The notes beneath the pieces were generated by a model, which did no database searches, was not told the DNA's origin, and worked only from the letters and a program-made list of their open reading frames with translations. 64,000 bases of DNA from Rhizobium leguminosarum bv. viciae USDA 2370. GTDB taxonomy: Bacteria; Pseudomonadota; Alphaproteobacteria; Rhizobiales; Rhizobiaceae. The first letter of the stretch is position 1, and each line of letters begins with the position of its first letter. A program made the translations under genes and the position numbers. Below, one piece after another: positions 24,757 through 34,340 of the stretch. The stretch is from positions 248,001-312,000 of the forward strand of contig NZ_MRDL01000059.1 of NCBI RefSeq assembly GCF_002008365.1, written 5' to 3'.

Positions 24757-26148
24757 ATGCAGTCTACCATGAAGGTCTATCAGGCGTTCGACCGCGTGCC
24801 GATTGCAGAGCTGCCGGCAGACGACGCATCCGCGCTCGAGCGCAAGCTTCAGGTCGCCGCAAAGACCTTTGCCGATCGCGACGGCTGGCTGCCCGCGCAT
24901 CAGCGGATGGCAATCCTCAGGAAGGCGTCGGCGCTTCTGCAGGAGAACCGCGACCGCTTTGCGATGATGATCGCCAGCGAAGGCGGCAAACCGCTGACCG
25001 ACGCAATCATCGAGGTAACGCGCGGGATCGACGGCCTGGTGAACGCGGCAGACGAACTGCGCAATTTCGGCGGCAAGGAAATCCCCATGGGGCTGACTGC
25101 GGCCAGCGCGAACCGATGGGCTTTCACCACCAAGGAGCCGATCGGGGTCGTGGCGGCGATATCGGCGTTCAACCATCCGCTCAATCTCATCATCCATCAG
25201 ATCGCGCCGGCGATTGCGGTCGGTTGCCCTGTGATCGTGAAGCCGGCGGCAACGACGCCGATTTCCTGCATCGAGATCGTCAAGCTGTTCTGGGAGGCCG
25301 GTCTCGACGAACGCTGGTGCCAGACCCTCATCACCGAGGACAATGCGCTTGCCGAAGCCTTCGCAACCGATCGTCGCGTGGCGTTTCTGAGTTTCATCGG
25401 CTCTGCAAAGGTCGGCTGGTACCTCAAGAGCAAGTTGCCGCCGGGCACTCGATGCGCGCTGGAACATGGCGGAGCGGCACCCGTGATCGTCGACCGCAGC
25501 GCCAATGTCGATGCGATTGTCGGCACCATCGTCAAGGGCGGCTATTACCACGCTGGGCAGGTCTGCGTGTCGGCGCAGCGTCTTTTCGTGCACGAAGATA
25601 TTCTGGCTTCCTTCACCGAGGCTCTCGCCGCCAAGGTTGCGGCCCTGCATGTCGGCGATCCCAAGCTTGCACAAACCGAGGTAGGGCCGCTCATCCTGCC
25701 GCGCGAGGCGGACCGCGTCACGAGCTGGATCAAGGAGGCGACGGATGCCGGGACCAAGCAGATCGGCGGCGGGCGGATGTCCGATACGACGCTTCTGCCT
25801 TCGGTTCTGCTGAACCCGCCTGTCGAAGCGAAGGTGTCGGTGCTCGAGGTCTTTGGACCGCTGACTTGCGTCTTCGGCTACCGCGACCTCGACGAGGCGA
25901 TCCGCATTGCCAACTCGCTGCCCTATGCCTTCCAGGCAAGCGTCTTTTCCGCCGACATAGCGGTTGCTCTCAAGGCGGCAAAACATCTGGATGCATCGGC
26001 CGTTCTCGTCAACGACCATACGGCGTTTCGCACCGACTGGATGCCTTTCGCCGGACGCAGACAGTCCGGATACGGGGTCGGCGGCATTCCCTCAACGATG
26101 GCAGAGATGGCCGACGACAAGATGGTCGTGTTCAACCAGGTTACTTAA
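24757..26148 (+). CDS. NAD(P)-dependent aldehyde dehydrogenase
   Basis: 463 residues, slightly shorter than the usual 480-500. Catalytic Cys270 in HAGQVCVSAQRLF and general base Glu236 in ALEHGGAAPVI, with the typical 34-residue separation. Cofactor-binding segment PIGVVAAISAFNHPLN and the C-terminal MPFAGRRQSGYGVGG are conserved. Starts 1 bp after the upstream stop (TGAGATG), so the pair is translationally linked. The aldehyde oxidised may be produced or consumed by the ThDP enzyme. Confidence 0.88.
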   Translation: MQSTMKVYQAFDRVPIAELPADDASALERKLQVAAKTFADRDGWLPAHQRMAILRKASALLQENRDRFAMMIASEGGKPLTDAIIEVTRGIDGLVNAADELRNFGGKEIPMGLTAASANRWAFTTKEPIGVVAAISAFNHPLNLIIHQIAPAIAVGCPVIVKPAATTPISCIEIVKLFWEAGLDERWCQTLITEDNALAEAFATDRRVAFLSFIGSAKVGWYLKSKLPPGTRCALEHGGAAPVIVDRSANVDAIVGTIVKGGYYHAGQVCVSAQRLFVHEDILASFTEALAAKVAALHVGDPKLAQTEVGPLILPREADRVTSWIKEATDAGTKQIGGGRMSDTTLLPSVLLNPPVEAKVSVLEVFGPLTCVFGYRDLDEAIRIANSLPYAFQASVFSADIAVALKAAKHLDASAVLVNDHTAFRTDWMPFAGRRQSGYGVGGIPSTMAEMADDKMVVFNQVT

Positions 26149-26437
26149 GATCAGTCGGTACTCCGTCGCCGTTGGCAGCCGACAAAGACAATGGACGACC
26201 CTTTCGCCAGCGTGCTGGACCAGCGGCATTTGCATCGAGGCTGCTGGGCGATGCGATGTCGAGTACCGCTGAGAGTTAGACAAGCATTGGATAACAGCTC
26301 GCTCAGCCAGGATCGACTTGCCTCGCCTGTTATCGGGAGGCATGGTCTGTCATGGAACAACGGAATCACGAAACTACGGACGAGAGGTCCTTGGCCATGC
26401 TCGAAAGCTCGCAGCGCATCGCAAACATAGCTGATTA
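26149..26437. other. Intergenic region before sbcD-like gene
   Basis: 289 bp between the aldehyde dehydrogenase and the SbcD-like gene. I see no convincing gene, terminator or operator. The SbcD-like start lacks a strong ribosome-binding site. Confidence 0.4.
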
Positions 26438-27562
26438 ATGTTTTCCTTCCTGCACAGTTCGGACCTTCATATTGGCAAACGATTTGGCAATCTTCCGGAG
26501 GATTTGAGAGGGCGCCTGCGCGAGGCGCGGCATGGCGTGATCGCTAGGCTCGCCGCGGCGGCACGAGAGCATGGCGCTGGTGTCATCCTGCTCGCGGGCG
26601 ACACCTTCGATACCGAGACGCCGACGCCTGCCGTGCTTCGGCAAGCGCTTGGCGAGATGGCCCGGAATACGCCGCTGCGCTGGGTCCTGCTTCCGGGCAA
26701 CCACGATTCACTGCTGGCGGACCAGCTCTGGAGTGCGGCGCGCGGCGTTGTGCCCGACAATGTCATCCTGGCGACGGAAGCGGTGCCCCTTCCGCTTGGA
26801 CCTGATGTCATCCTGCTGCCGGCGCCTTGCACGACCAGGAGACCGGGCCGCGACCTGACCGAATGGATGACGGGTGCCGCCACACCGGACGGCGCTATCC
26901 GCATCGGCCTCGCCCATGGCCCGATCCAGGAATTTTCGGAGGATGCCACGGCCACCAACGTGATTGCGCCGAACCGCGCGGCGCTGGCCGGCCTCGATTA
27001 TATGGCGCTCGGCGATTGGCACGGATCGGTGGCGGTGGACGCCAGGACGTATTATAGCGGTGCGCCCGAGCCGGACCGTTTCAAGCATGACAGGCCGGGG
27101 CAGGCGATGGTCGTTTCCATTGCCGGGCAGGGGGCGATGCCGACGACGGCGGCGGTGACGACCGCCAGTTTTTCCTGGCAGACATTGCACCTTCCTCTGC
27201 TGGTATCGGAAGACGGTGTTGAAGTGCTGAAGGCCGCGTTGCCGGAACCGTTCGCGCGCCGACAAACCCTGTTGCGCATCGCGCTGTCCGGCCGTGCCCG
27301 GTTGAACGGGCGCACAGCAATGATCAGCCTGCTGGAGCAGGTCGCGCCGGAATTTGCGCATCTGGAGATCGATACCGCCCTTCTGGGGACCGACTGCGAG
27401 AGCGATGATCTCGAGACCATCGATCGAGCCGGTGCGCTGCGCGATGCTGCGGACTTGCTGCTTGCCGAAAGCCTCGACGAGGCCCGTTCCGGCGACGACA
27501 GGAACGTGGCGCGCCAAGCGTTGATCCGCCTGTTTTCCTATTGCGAGGCGATCGATCGATGA
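26438..27562 (+). CDS. SbcD/YhaO-like DNA repair metallophosphoesterase
   Basis: 374 residues. Calcineurin-like metal motifs in order: SSDLHIGKRFG at the N-terminus, LAGDTFDTETP, LPGNHDSLLADQ, LAHGPIQEF and ALGDWHGS. These form the two-metal nuclease site of the Mre11/SbcD family. A C-terminal capping region of about 150 residues follows. ATGA overlap with the SbcC-like ATPase gene means the two are co-translated and presumably form a nuclease-ATPase complex acting on DNA ends. Confidence 0.88.
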   Translation: MFSFLHSSDLHIGKRFGNLPEDLRGRLREARHGVIARLAAAAREHGAGVILLAGDTFDTETPTPAVLRQALGEMARNTPLRWVLLPGNHDSLLADQLWSAARGVVPDNVILATEAVPLPLGPDVILLPAPCTTRRPGRDLTEWMTGAATPDGAIRIGLAHGPIQEFSEDATATNVIAPNRAALAGLDYMALGDWHGSVAVDARTYYSGAPEPDRFKHDRPGQAMVVSIAGQGAMPTTAAVTTASFSWQTLHLPLLVSEDGVEVLKAALPEPFARRQTLLRIALSGRARLNGRTAMISLLEQVAPEFAHLEIDTALLGTDCESDDLETIDRAGALRDAADLLLAESLDEARSGDDRNVARQALIRLFSYCEAIDR

Positions 27563-30186
27563 AACTCACCGCCCTTCGCCTCCACAATGTCAAACGTTTC
27601 GCCGGCCGCGGCATATCAGTCGAAGGAATCACCGACGGCGTCAATGTGCTGAGCGCCGCCAATGAACACGGCAAATCAACCTGTTTCGAGGCGCTGCATG
27701 CCCTGTTCTTCCAACCGCACAGCGGCAATCCAAAGAGCGTGCAGATGCTGCGCCCCTATAGCGGCGGCAATCCGATCGTCGAGGCCGATATCACGATCGA
27801 AGCCGGCCGCTACCGCCTGACCAAGCAGTTCCATAGCGGACGGCGTGCCAGCGTCACCGATCTCGGCAGCGGCCGGATCGTCGCCCAGGCCGACGAGGCC
27901 GAGGCGTTCATCGGCGATCTCATTTCCGGCGGAACCTCCGGCCCGGCAGGCCTGCTCTGGGTGCGTCAAGGCGTCACCGGCATCGAAAATCGCAGCAAGA
28001 GCGAGGAGGAGAACGACAAGCGGGTGCGCGAAAGCCTGCTGTCTTCGGTACAGGGCGAGGTGGAGGCGCTGACGGGCGGACGGCGCATGTCGGCGGTGCT
28101 CGAAGCCTGCGAGGACGAACTCAATCGCCTGGTCACCGCGACGCTCCGGCCGAAGGCAGGAGGCCGCTTTGCCGCCGCTCTCGAGGAGCGTGACCGGCTG
28201 CAGGAGGAGGAGGCCCGGCTGGCCAAGGAGGTCGAGATGCTGCACGGCGCACTCGACCGCCGCCGCTCAGTGCAGGCGAGACTGAGCGAACTGGAAAACC
28301 CTGATGAGGAAGCCGGCCGAAAGACGGCGATTGCCAATGCCGAGGTGGTGCTCGAAGCCGCTAAACTGCATGACAGGGAACTCAAAGCGCTCGATGCCGA
28401 GGCCACCTTGGCCGCCAGCCGCCGCGATGAGGCGCAACAGGTATTCGACCGCTTCCACACGGCATTGAACCGCAGCGGCGAACTCGCGCGGCGTTTCGCC
28501 TTGGCGGAGAAAGAACTCTCGAGTGCAGCCAAGCGACGCACGGCATCGCTGGCCGAAAGCGAGGCGGCAACGGCGGAGGTGCAGGCGGCCGAAGAGGAGG
28601 AGCGGATAGACCGTCAACTGCTTGCGCGGCTGGAGGCAGCGCTCCGTTCACGCCACGCCGCAGAGCGACTGGCCGAGGTCCGTCTGCGTCTCGAACAGGC
28701 GGAAGCGGCGCGCCAGCAGATCGAGGACGGGGAGGCGGCGCATGCATTGCTCGCCATTCCAGCCGATGCGGTCGAGCGGCTTGAAGCGCTGGATCTCAAG
28801 ATCGTCGGCTTGCGTGCAGCCGCCGAGGTCGGTCTTCCCACGCTCAGGGTCGATTACCTGAAGGATGCCTCCGGATCGGTGAGCATGGACCGCCAGCCCT
28901 TGATTGGGGGTGAGGACAGAAGCTTTGCCGGGATCGCGAAGCTCGACATAACAGGCGTCGGCACCCTGACCATCCACTCCAGCCGGCAGGCAGATCAGGA
29001 CGGGGCGCTGGAGACTGCGGAAGCCACGCGCCAAACATTGCTTGCCAAGCTCGGTGTCGACAGTCTGCGAGCGGCGCGACAGCGCGATATTGCCGCGCGG
29101 AACAAGCAGGAGGAACTCGTGCGGGCGCGCCAGCGGCTCGCGGATCTCGCCCCGAATGGCATTGACAAGCTTCACCTCGACGCCGCACGCTTTGCCGAAC
29201 TCAGCCAGGATCCGGTCGAACTCGAGGCCGACCCGGAAGAGGTGCGCGCCCGTCTCGCGGATGCGACGCGGCGCATCGAACTATCGCGGAACCGGGCGCG
29301 GGAGGCGTCAGTGATGCGCACGGAAGCCGGCGAGGCCATATTGCGCGCGCAGACGGAGCACACCAGGCTTGGCCAGGAACTCGAGGCCATCGAGGCGGTC
29401 ATCGGCCCCGAAGCCGGCCGAACTGAATTGCAACAGGACCTTGCTCTCAAGCTTTCCAGGGCCAAAGAGCAGGTCGATGCTGTCGAACTGCGGGCCGAGC
29501 CTTTGCGCAGGACAGGGCGGGACCTCGCAGGCGCAGAGGCCGCCCTTGCCAGGGCGCGCTCGGTCGCCGACGCCGCAGGCCGCGAAATTGCCAGGCTTCG
29601 CGAAGAGCTTGCCGATCTCGGCGGTCAGATCCGCACCCGCTCGGACGGTGCGGTGGAAGAAAACTGGTTGGAAAGCCGGGATTTGCTGGCAGCGGCGCGC
29701 GAGCAGGTGAAGCGTTTCGAGACGGAGGTGGGCGTGCTCGATCGCCTGCGCAAGGCGCTGACGGCGACGCGGGCGGCCGCGCGCGACCTCTATCTCAAGC
29801 CTGTTATGAACGAACTCGCCCCGCTGCTCGGCCTGCTGTTCGACGACATCTCGATCACGTTCGACGGCGACACCTTGCTGCCGCAGATCGTGCGCCGCAA
29901 CGGCCTGGACGAGGATGTCGACCGGCTGAGCGGCGGCATGCGGGAGCAGCTGTCGGTGCTGACCCGCCTCGCATTCGCAAGGCTGCTTGCCCGCGACGGC
30001 CGGCCGGCGCCTGTCATCCTCGACGATGCGCTTGTTTATTCCGACGACGACCGGATCGAGCGGATGTTCGATGCGCTGCACCGCCAGTCCCGCGACCAGC
30101 AGATCCTCGTCTTCTCCTGCCGCCAGCGCGCCTTCGCCAAGCTGGGCGGCAATGTGCTCACCATGCAGCCATGGCAGCCGGATTGA
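27559..30186 (+). CDS. SbcC/YhaN-like SMC-type ATPase without zinc hook
   Basis: 875 residues. Walker A ANEHGKST (Lys39) after LRLHNVKRFAGRGI; C-terminal signature LSGGMREQLSVLTRLAFARL; Walker B VILDDALVYSDDDR; His/Ser region near ILVFSCRQRAF. Between them is a long Glu/Ala/Arg-rich coiled coil, interrupted at about residues 408-480 by a Gly/Thr/Val-rich beta-like insert (IAKLDITGVGTLTI) instead of the Cys-x-x-Cys zinc hook of Rad50/SbcC. It is also shorter than E. coli SbcC (1048). Partner of the nuclease encoded just upstream. Probably DNA-end processing. Confidence 0.85.
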   Translation: MKLTALRLHNVKRFAGRGISVEGITDGVNVLSAANEHGKSTCFEALHALFFQPHSGNPKSVQMLRPYSGGNPIVEADITIEAGRYRLTKQFHSGRRASVTDLGSGRIVAQADEAEAFIGDLISGGTSGPAGLLWVRQGVTGIENRSKSEEENDKRVRESLLSSVQGEVEALTGGRRMSAVLEACEDELNRLVTATLRPKAGGRFAAALEERDRLQEEEARLAKEVEMLHGALDRRRSVQARLSELENPDEEAGRKTAIANAEVVLEAAKLHDRELKALDAEATLAASRRDEAQQVFDRFHTALNRSGELARRFALAEKELSSAAKRRTASLAESEAATAEVQAAEEEERIDRQLLARLEAALRSRHAAERLAEVRLRLEQAEAARQQIEDGEAAHALLAIPADAVERLEALDLKIVGLRAAAEVGLPTLRVDYLKDASGSVSMDRQPLIGGEDRSFAGIAKLDITGVGTLTIHSSRQADQDGALETAEATRQTLLAKLGVDSLRAARQRDIAARNKQEELVRARQRLADLAPNGIDKLHLDAARFAELSQDPVELEADPEEVRARLADATRRIELSRNRAREASVMRTEAGEAILRAQTEHTRLGQELEAIEAVIGPEAGRTELQQDLALKLSRAKEQVDAVELRAEPLRRTGRDLAGAEAALARARSVADAAGREIARLREELADLGGQIRTRSDGAVEENWLESRDLLAAAREQVKRFETEVGVLDRLRKALTATRAAARDLYLKPVMNELAPLLGLLFDDISITFDGDTLLPQIVRRNGLDEDVDRLSGGMREQLSVLTRLAFARLLARDGRPAPVILDDALVYSDDDRIERMFDALHRQSRDQQILVFSCRQRAFAKLGGNVLTMQPWQPD

Positions 30187-30199
30187 TGAGGATCGATGC

Positions 30200-31471
30200 T
30201 CAGGCGACGCCGACGCCTCGCTCAAGCCACAGATAGGCGGCGGCCGTCCAGGAAAAGCCGAGGCCGCCGCATCCTTGGCCGGTGACCGGGTCGAAGTATT
30301 CGGCAAAACCTTCCGTTTCGATCGCCGCGATGGTGGATCGCCGCAGCTCTTCGGCGACATCCGCGTGGCCATTGCGATTCAGTCCGTCGATCAGAAGCCA
30401 GTTGATGATCGCCCAGGCAGGGCCGCGCCAGTAACGCTTCGGCTCCCAGCTGGCGATGCCCGGCTTCGTCGTCGGAAAGGCGACCTTGAGATCCTTGGAC
30501 CAGGCTTTCATTTCCGAAACCAGGGCGCCGGCAACCTGCTTGTCGAGGTCCAGCGAGAGGAGGGGGATGAAACCGGCTTGCGTTGCGGCTTCGACATCTT
30601 CACCGGAGATCAGGTCTCTCGAGACGAAGCGCGAAAGATCCGGCCGCCATTGGGCCATTATCGCCTTGCGAGTGCGGTTATTGAAGGCAGCGATCTCGAT
30701 CGCGTCCTCGGTCCGGTCGAACAGGCGGGCAAGGTGCTCGAGGTCTTCGCCGGCCTTGAGCAGGATGGCGGTCGTCTGGATCTCGGAGACCTTGAAGGAC
30801 GCCTTTTCCCATTGTTTCGCTGGATCCCAGCCACAGGCGGCATAGGTATCGACCAGATGAATGAAGCGGCGGTAATCCTCGTCGCGCGGGCGCATGTCGG
30901 CATCGACATGGCCGGTATCCTTGCGCACGACGGGGGTATCGGTGGTGGAGGGTACACGAGCGAGCGCGATGTCCCAGGCGGGAGAATTATCGCTGCCGCT
31001 TTCCCAGGGATGCAGGAGCGCAACGAGCCCGGTGCCATCGGGATCGCGGGCGGAATACCACCAGCGGTGCCATCTCAGCGCCGCCTCGTAGAGGGGCAGG
31101 GTGCGCGTCTCGGCATCGTTGCCCGCGGCGGCTTCATGCAGCTTGCGCAGCGCGATCGCGAAGACCGGCGGCTGGGTTATGCCGGAGGTCGGGATCATGT
31201 GCGTCGTGCGCCAGACTTTCGGTCCCGGGAAATAGGTTTCGCTTGGCGCGTGGAAGACGATATGCGGGATCATCCCGTCCGCCCACTGGCCCTCGACCAG
31301 CCGTTCCAGCTCGCGATAGGCGCGATCGATGTCGTAGAGCGCGAAGCCCATAGCGACGAAGGCTGAATCCCAGTTCCACTGGAAGGGATAGAGCCGGTCT
31401 GTCGGCACAGTATAACCGCCGCGATCGTTGGCGGCGAGGATGCGCTTCGCCTGGTCGATATGCATATTCAT
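30200..31471 (-). CDS. GH63/MGH1-like glycoside hydrolase
   Basis: 423 residues, no signal peptide. The (alpha/alpha)6-barrel pattern resembles GH63-type mannosylglycerate/glucosylglycerate hydrolases: DRLYPFQWNWDSAFVAMGF, LVEGQWADGMIPHIVFH, then WDPAKQWEKASFKV and a C-terminal YWRGPAWAIINWLLIDGL. An inverting hydrolase using two acidic residues is expected; Asp in NWDSAF is one likely candidate. It is the last gene of the LacI-led sugar ABC operon, 19 bp after the ATPase, so it should hydrolyse the imported alpha-glycoside in the cytosol. Confidence 0.78.
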   Translation of the reverse strand: MNMHIDQAKRILAANDRGGYTVPTDRLYPFQWNWDSAFVAMGFALYDIDRAYRELERLVEGQWADGMIPHIVFHAPSETYFPGPKVWRTTHMIPTSGITQPPVFAIALRKLHEAAAGNDAETRTLPLYEAALRWHRWWYSARDPDGTGLVALLHPWESGSDNSPAWDIALARVPSTTDTPVVRKDTGHVDADMRPRDEDYRRFIHLVDTYAACGWDPAKQWEKASFKVSEIQTTAILLKAGEDLEHLARLFDRTEDAIEIAAFNNRTRKAIMAQWRPDLSRFVSRDLISGEDVEAATQAGFIPLLSLDLDKQVAGALVSEMKAWSKDLKVAFPTTKPGIASWEPKRYWRGPAWAIINWLLIDGLNRNGHADVAEELRRSTIAAIETEGFAEYFDPVTGQGCGGLGFSWTAAAYLWLERGVGVA

Positions 31472-31490
31472 GTCGGATGCTCCGGTATTC

Positions 31491-32549
31491 TTAGGCCAAG
31501 ACGGCCGGAAAGGACTTGCCGCTTTCGGGTGAAAGCCAGGTGATGCGCTTCTGGTCGAGCTTCAGACCGATCGTGTCGCCGCTCTTGACGGTTTCCGAGG
31601 CCGGCAGGATGACGCGCACCGGCTGGTCGTGGATCGAGCCGGTTAGAAGCAGGTGCGAGCCCATCGGTTCAGCAACGCGTACCCTCATTTCGAGACCCTG
31701 CGGCAGCGGTGCGAGTTCGACGGCTTCGCCGCGCAGGCCAAGGATCACTTCATTGCCGGACCCCTGCGGCGCGGCAAGCTGCTCGGCGCCTGCCGCCACG
31801 TGGCTGTTCGTCACCGGCACCTTGATGAAATTCATCGGCGGGTTGCCGATGAAGCCGCCGACGAAACGTGTTGCCGGGTGATTGTAGATCTGGACAGGAT
31901 GGCCGACCTGCTCGACCACGCCGCCATGCATGACGGCGATGCGGTCGGAAAGGCCCATGGCTTCGGTCTGGTCGTGGGTGACGTAGATCGTCGTGGTCCC
32001 CGCCGATTGCAGCACGGTCTTGAGTTCGGTGCGCATTTCGAGGCGGAGCAACGCGTCGAGGTTCGAAAGCGGCTCATCCATCAGGAGAACCTTCGGTTCG
32101 ACGGCAAGGGCACGAGCGACCGCGACGCGCTGGCGCTGGCCGCCAGAAAGCTTGTTCGGGTAGCGGTCGAGATATTGCTCGATGTGCAGGAGGCCGGCGG
32201 CCTTCTCGACCTGCGCCTTCACCCTGGCGTCGTCGGCCTTCTGCATCCGCAGCCCGAAAGCGACGTTCTCATAGACCGTCATGTGCGGAAAGACGGCGTA
32301 GTTCTGGAAGACCATCGCAAGGCCGCGATCCTTGGGAGGCAAGCCGATCACCGACTTGTCGCCGATGCGGACATCTCCCGACGTTGCGGTCTCGAGGCCG
32401 GCGATGATGCGCAGCAGCGTGGTCTTGCCGCAGCCGGACGGACCGAGCAGCGAGACGAATTCGCCGTCGTTGATCGTCAGCGAGACCTCTTTCAGCGCCT
32501 GGAAGGCTCCGAAGCTCTTGCGGATGCGGTCGATGACAATATTGGCCAT
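31491..32549 (-). CDS. Carbohydrate ABC transporter ATP-binding protein (UgpC/MalK-like)
   Basis: 352 residues from ATG 32549; an upstream in-frame extension to 32624 overlaps the permease gene and is unlikely. Walker A GPSGCGKTT, Q-loop MVFQNYAVFPHMTVYEN, signature LSGGQRQRVAVARAL, Walker B VLLMDEPLSNLDA, H-loop YVTHDQTEAMG. The C-terminal OB/TOBE domain (about 240-352) marks it as the CUT1 sugar importer ATPase. Partners are the two permeases immediately upstream. Confidence 0.93.
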   Translation of the reverse strand: MANIVIDRIRKSFGAFQALKEVSLTINDGEFVSLLGPSGCGKTTLLRIIAGLETATSGDVRIGDKSVIGLPPKDRGLAMVFQNYAVFPHMTVYENVAFGLRMQKADDARVKAQVEKAAGLLHIEQYLDRYPNKLSGGQRQRVAVARALAVEPKVLLMDEPLSNLDALLRLEMRTELKTVLQSAGTTTIYVTHDQTEAMGLSDRIAVMHGGVVEQVGHPVQIYNHPATRFVGGFIGNPPMNFIKVPVTNSHVAAGAEQLAAPQGSGNEVILGLRGEAVELAPLPQGLEMRVRVAEPMGSHLLLTGSIHDQPVRVILPASETVKSGDTIGLKLDQKRITWLSPESGKSFPAVLA

Positions 32550-32562
32550 ATCTCTGGTCCCG

Positions 32563-33420
32563 TTATTTGGAGGAAATGCCCCAGATCGCGAAGAGGTAAC
32601 GTCTGACCGCGAAGATGAAGACAACCGAGGGAAGGATGAGCATCAGGCCCCCGGCAAAACGGTAATGCATCGGGCTTTCCGACAGCACGGTCAGCAGGTA
32701 GGCGGTCAGCGTGCGGTTGCGCACCGTCAGCACCGAGGCGGCAAAGACCTCGTTCCACGAGATGACGAAGGCAAAGACCGCGGTTGCGACGATGCCGGGC
32801 AGCGCCAAGGGTGCCACCACCTTGAAGAAGGCCTGGATGCGGGTGCAGCCGAACACCCAGGCGGCTTCCTCCAACTCCTTGGGCACGCCGAGGAAAATGC
32901 CCTGCGTAACGAGTGCCGCGAAAGGCAGCGCCAGGACGGTATGGATGAGACCGACGCCGACGATCGTGTCATAGAGGCCGAGCCGGATGAAGGAGACCGT
33001 CAGCGGCAATGCCAGGATTGCCAGCGGGAAGGCGCGGGTCAGCAGCACCAGGAGGCGGTAGCTGTCCTTGCCGCGGAAATCATAGCGGGCGAGCGCATAA
33101 CCGGCCGGCGCGCCGAGCAGGATCGAAAGCGCCACCGTAATGCCGGCTGCCCCCAGCGAATTGAGGAAGGACTGGACGACGCCTTCGGTCTTTAGGAAGA
33201 GAATGAAGGGCTCCAGCGATATGCCAGTGGGAAGACCGGTCTTCGGCCAGATATAGACGCCTTGGCGACCGCCAAGTGCGCCGAGTGCCACCAGATAGAT
33301 CGGCACCAGCACCCAGGCGCAAAGCGCTGCGATGCCGCTCCAGAGAAGCCAACGGCGTGAAGAGACGAAGCCGGCCGCTTTGGGTGTGTCTGCGGCCGTG
33401 CTGATGGTGTCCGTGGTCAT
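32563..33420 (-). CDS. Sugar ABC transporter permease (MalG-like)
   Basis: 285 residues from ATG 33420, overlapping the preceding permease by 4 bp. A hydrophilic N-terminus precedes six or so membrane spans. EAA coupling motif EEAAWVFGCTRIQAFFKVVAP lies in the second half, and NRTLTAYLLTVLSE matches the MalG-type C-terminal region. The frame is open much further upstream only as a shadow. Forms a heterodimer with the MalF-like protein. Confidence 0.93.
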   Translation of the reverse strand: MTTDTISTAADTPKAAGFVSSRRWLLWSGIAALCAWVLVPIYLVALGALGGRQGVYIWPKTGLPTGISLEPFILFLKTEGVVQSFLNSLGAAGITVALSILLGAPAGYALARYDFRGKDSYRLLVLLTRAFPLAILALPLTVSFIRLGLYDTIVGVGLIHTVLALPFAALVTQGIFLGVPKELEEAAWVFGCTRIQAFFKVVAPLALPGIVATAVFAFVISWNEVFAASVLTVRNRTLTAYLLTVLSESPMHYRFAGGLMLILPSVVFIFAVRRYLFAIWGISSK

Positions 33421-34268
33421 GGCAGGCGCTCCGGATCGACTTTCAAGGCCTTCAGATAGATGAGCGTGGCGGCAAGCGAGATGATCATGATCAGCACCGC
33501 ATAGGCGGCAGCGACGCTGTAGTTCTGGTTCTGGTTCTGCCAGTTGTAGGCCTCGCCGACGAGGACCGGGAAATTGCGTCCGCCGAGCGCATAGACCACC
33601 GCGAAGACTTCGAAGGCGAGCACGGTGCGCAGGATCAGCGCCGATTGTAGAGCCGGGCGGATCAGCGGCAGGGTGATGCGCCAGAAGCGCGTCCACGGGC
33701 CAGCACCGAAGATCTCGGCGGCTTCTTTGAATTCCTTCGGCACCTGGTTGAGACCGGCGACGATGATGACCATCACGATGGCCGTGCCGCGCCAGATTTC
33801 GGCAACCGCAATTGCAATGAAGAGCGCGACCGGCGTCTGGTAGGAAAGCCAGCTCGCTTGCCTGCCGATGATGCCGAGGCCGAAGAGCAGCGAATTCAGA
33901 TAGCCGGTATTTTGCAGGATCGACAGCCAGACGAGACCGGCGGCGAGATCGGAAATGCCGAGCGGGATCGTCCAGATCCACAGGATCGTCTCGCGCCCGC
34001 GGCCGACCTTGGCGACCATGGTGCCCATAGCAAGCGCAATGGCGATCTGCACCGGCACGACAGCGATCGTCAGCAGGAAGGTGTTCTTCACCGAGCGGGT
34101 GAAATTGATGTCGGTGACCATCCGCTCGGCATTATCAAGCGACAGCACACCATTATCCGAAACCGCCAGCCAGATCGTCTGCACCAGCGGCACGACGAAG
34201 AGCAGCGCCAGAAAGGCGACGGATGGCAGGATCAGCAGATAGGGGATCCAGGGTCGGCTATTGGTCAT
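33417..34268 (-). CDS. Sugar ABC transporter permease (MalF-like)
   Basis: 283-residue CUT1 permease with about six spans, first at LLILPSVAFLALLFVVPLV. EAA motif EAAEIFGAGPWTRFWRITLP. Lies 72 bp after the binding-protein gene and is coupled to the MalG-like gene by an ATGA overlap. Confidence 0.93.
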   Translation of the reverse strand: MTNSRPWIPYLLILPSVAFLALLFVVPLVQTIWLAVSDNGVLSLDNAERMVTDINFTRSVKNTFLLTIAVVPVQIAIALAMGTMVAKVGRGRETILWIWTIPLGISDLAAGLVWLSILQNTGYLNSLLFGLGIIGRQASWLSYQTPVALFIAIAVAEIWRGTAIVMVIIVAGLNQVPKEFKEAAEIFGAGPWTRFWRITLPLIRPALQSALILRTVLAFEVFAVVYALGGRNFPVLVGEAYNWQNQNQNYSVAAAYAVLIMIISLAATLIYLKALKVDPERLP

Positions 34269-34340
34269 CGACTCCCGCCTTGACGAGCAGAGTGGTGAAG
34301 GAGCGCCCGGGCATTTCGCCCGGACGCGTCTCGGGCGGAT

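Noticed and set aside
24622..26019. 465-residue minus-strand frame
   Set aside because: Antisense to the aldehyde dehydrogenase, whose catalytic Glu/Cys are clear on the plus strand.
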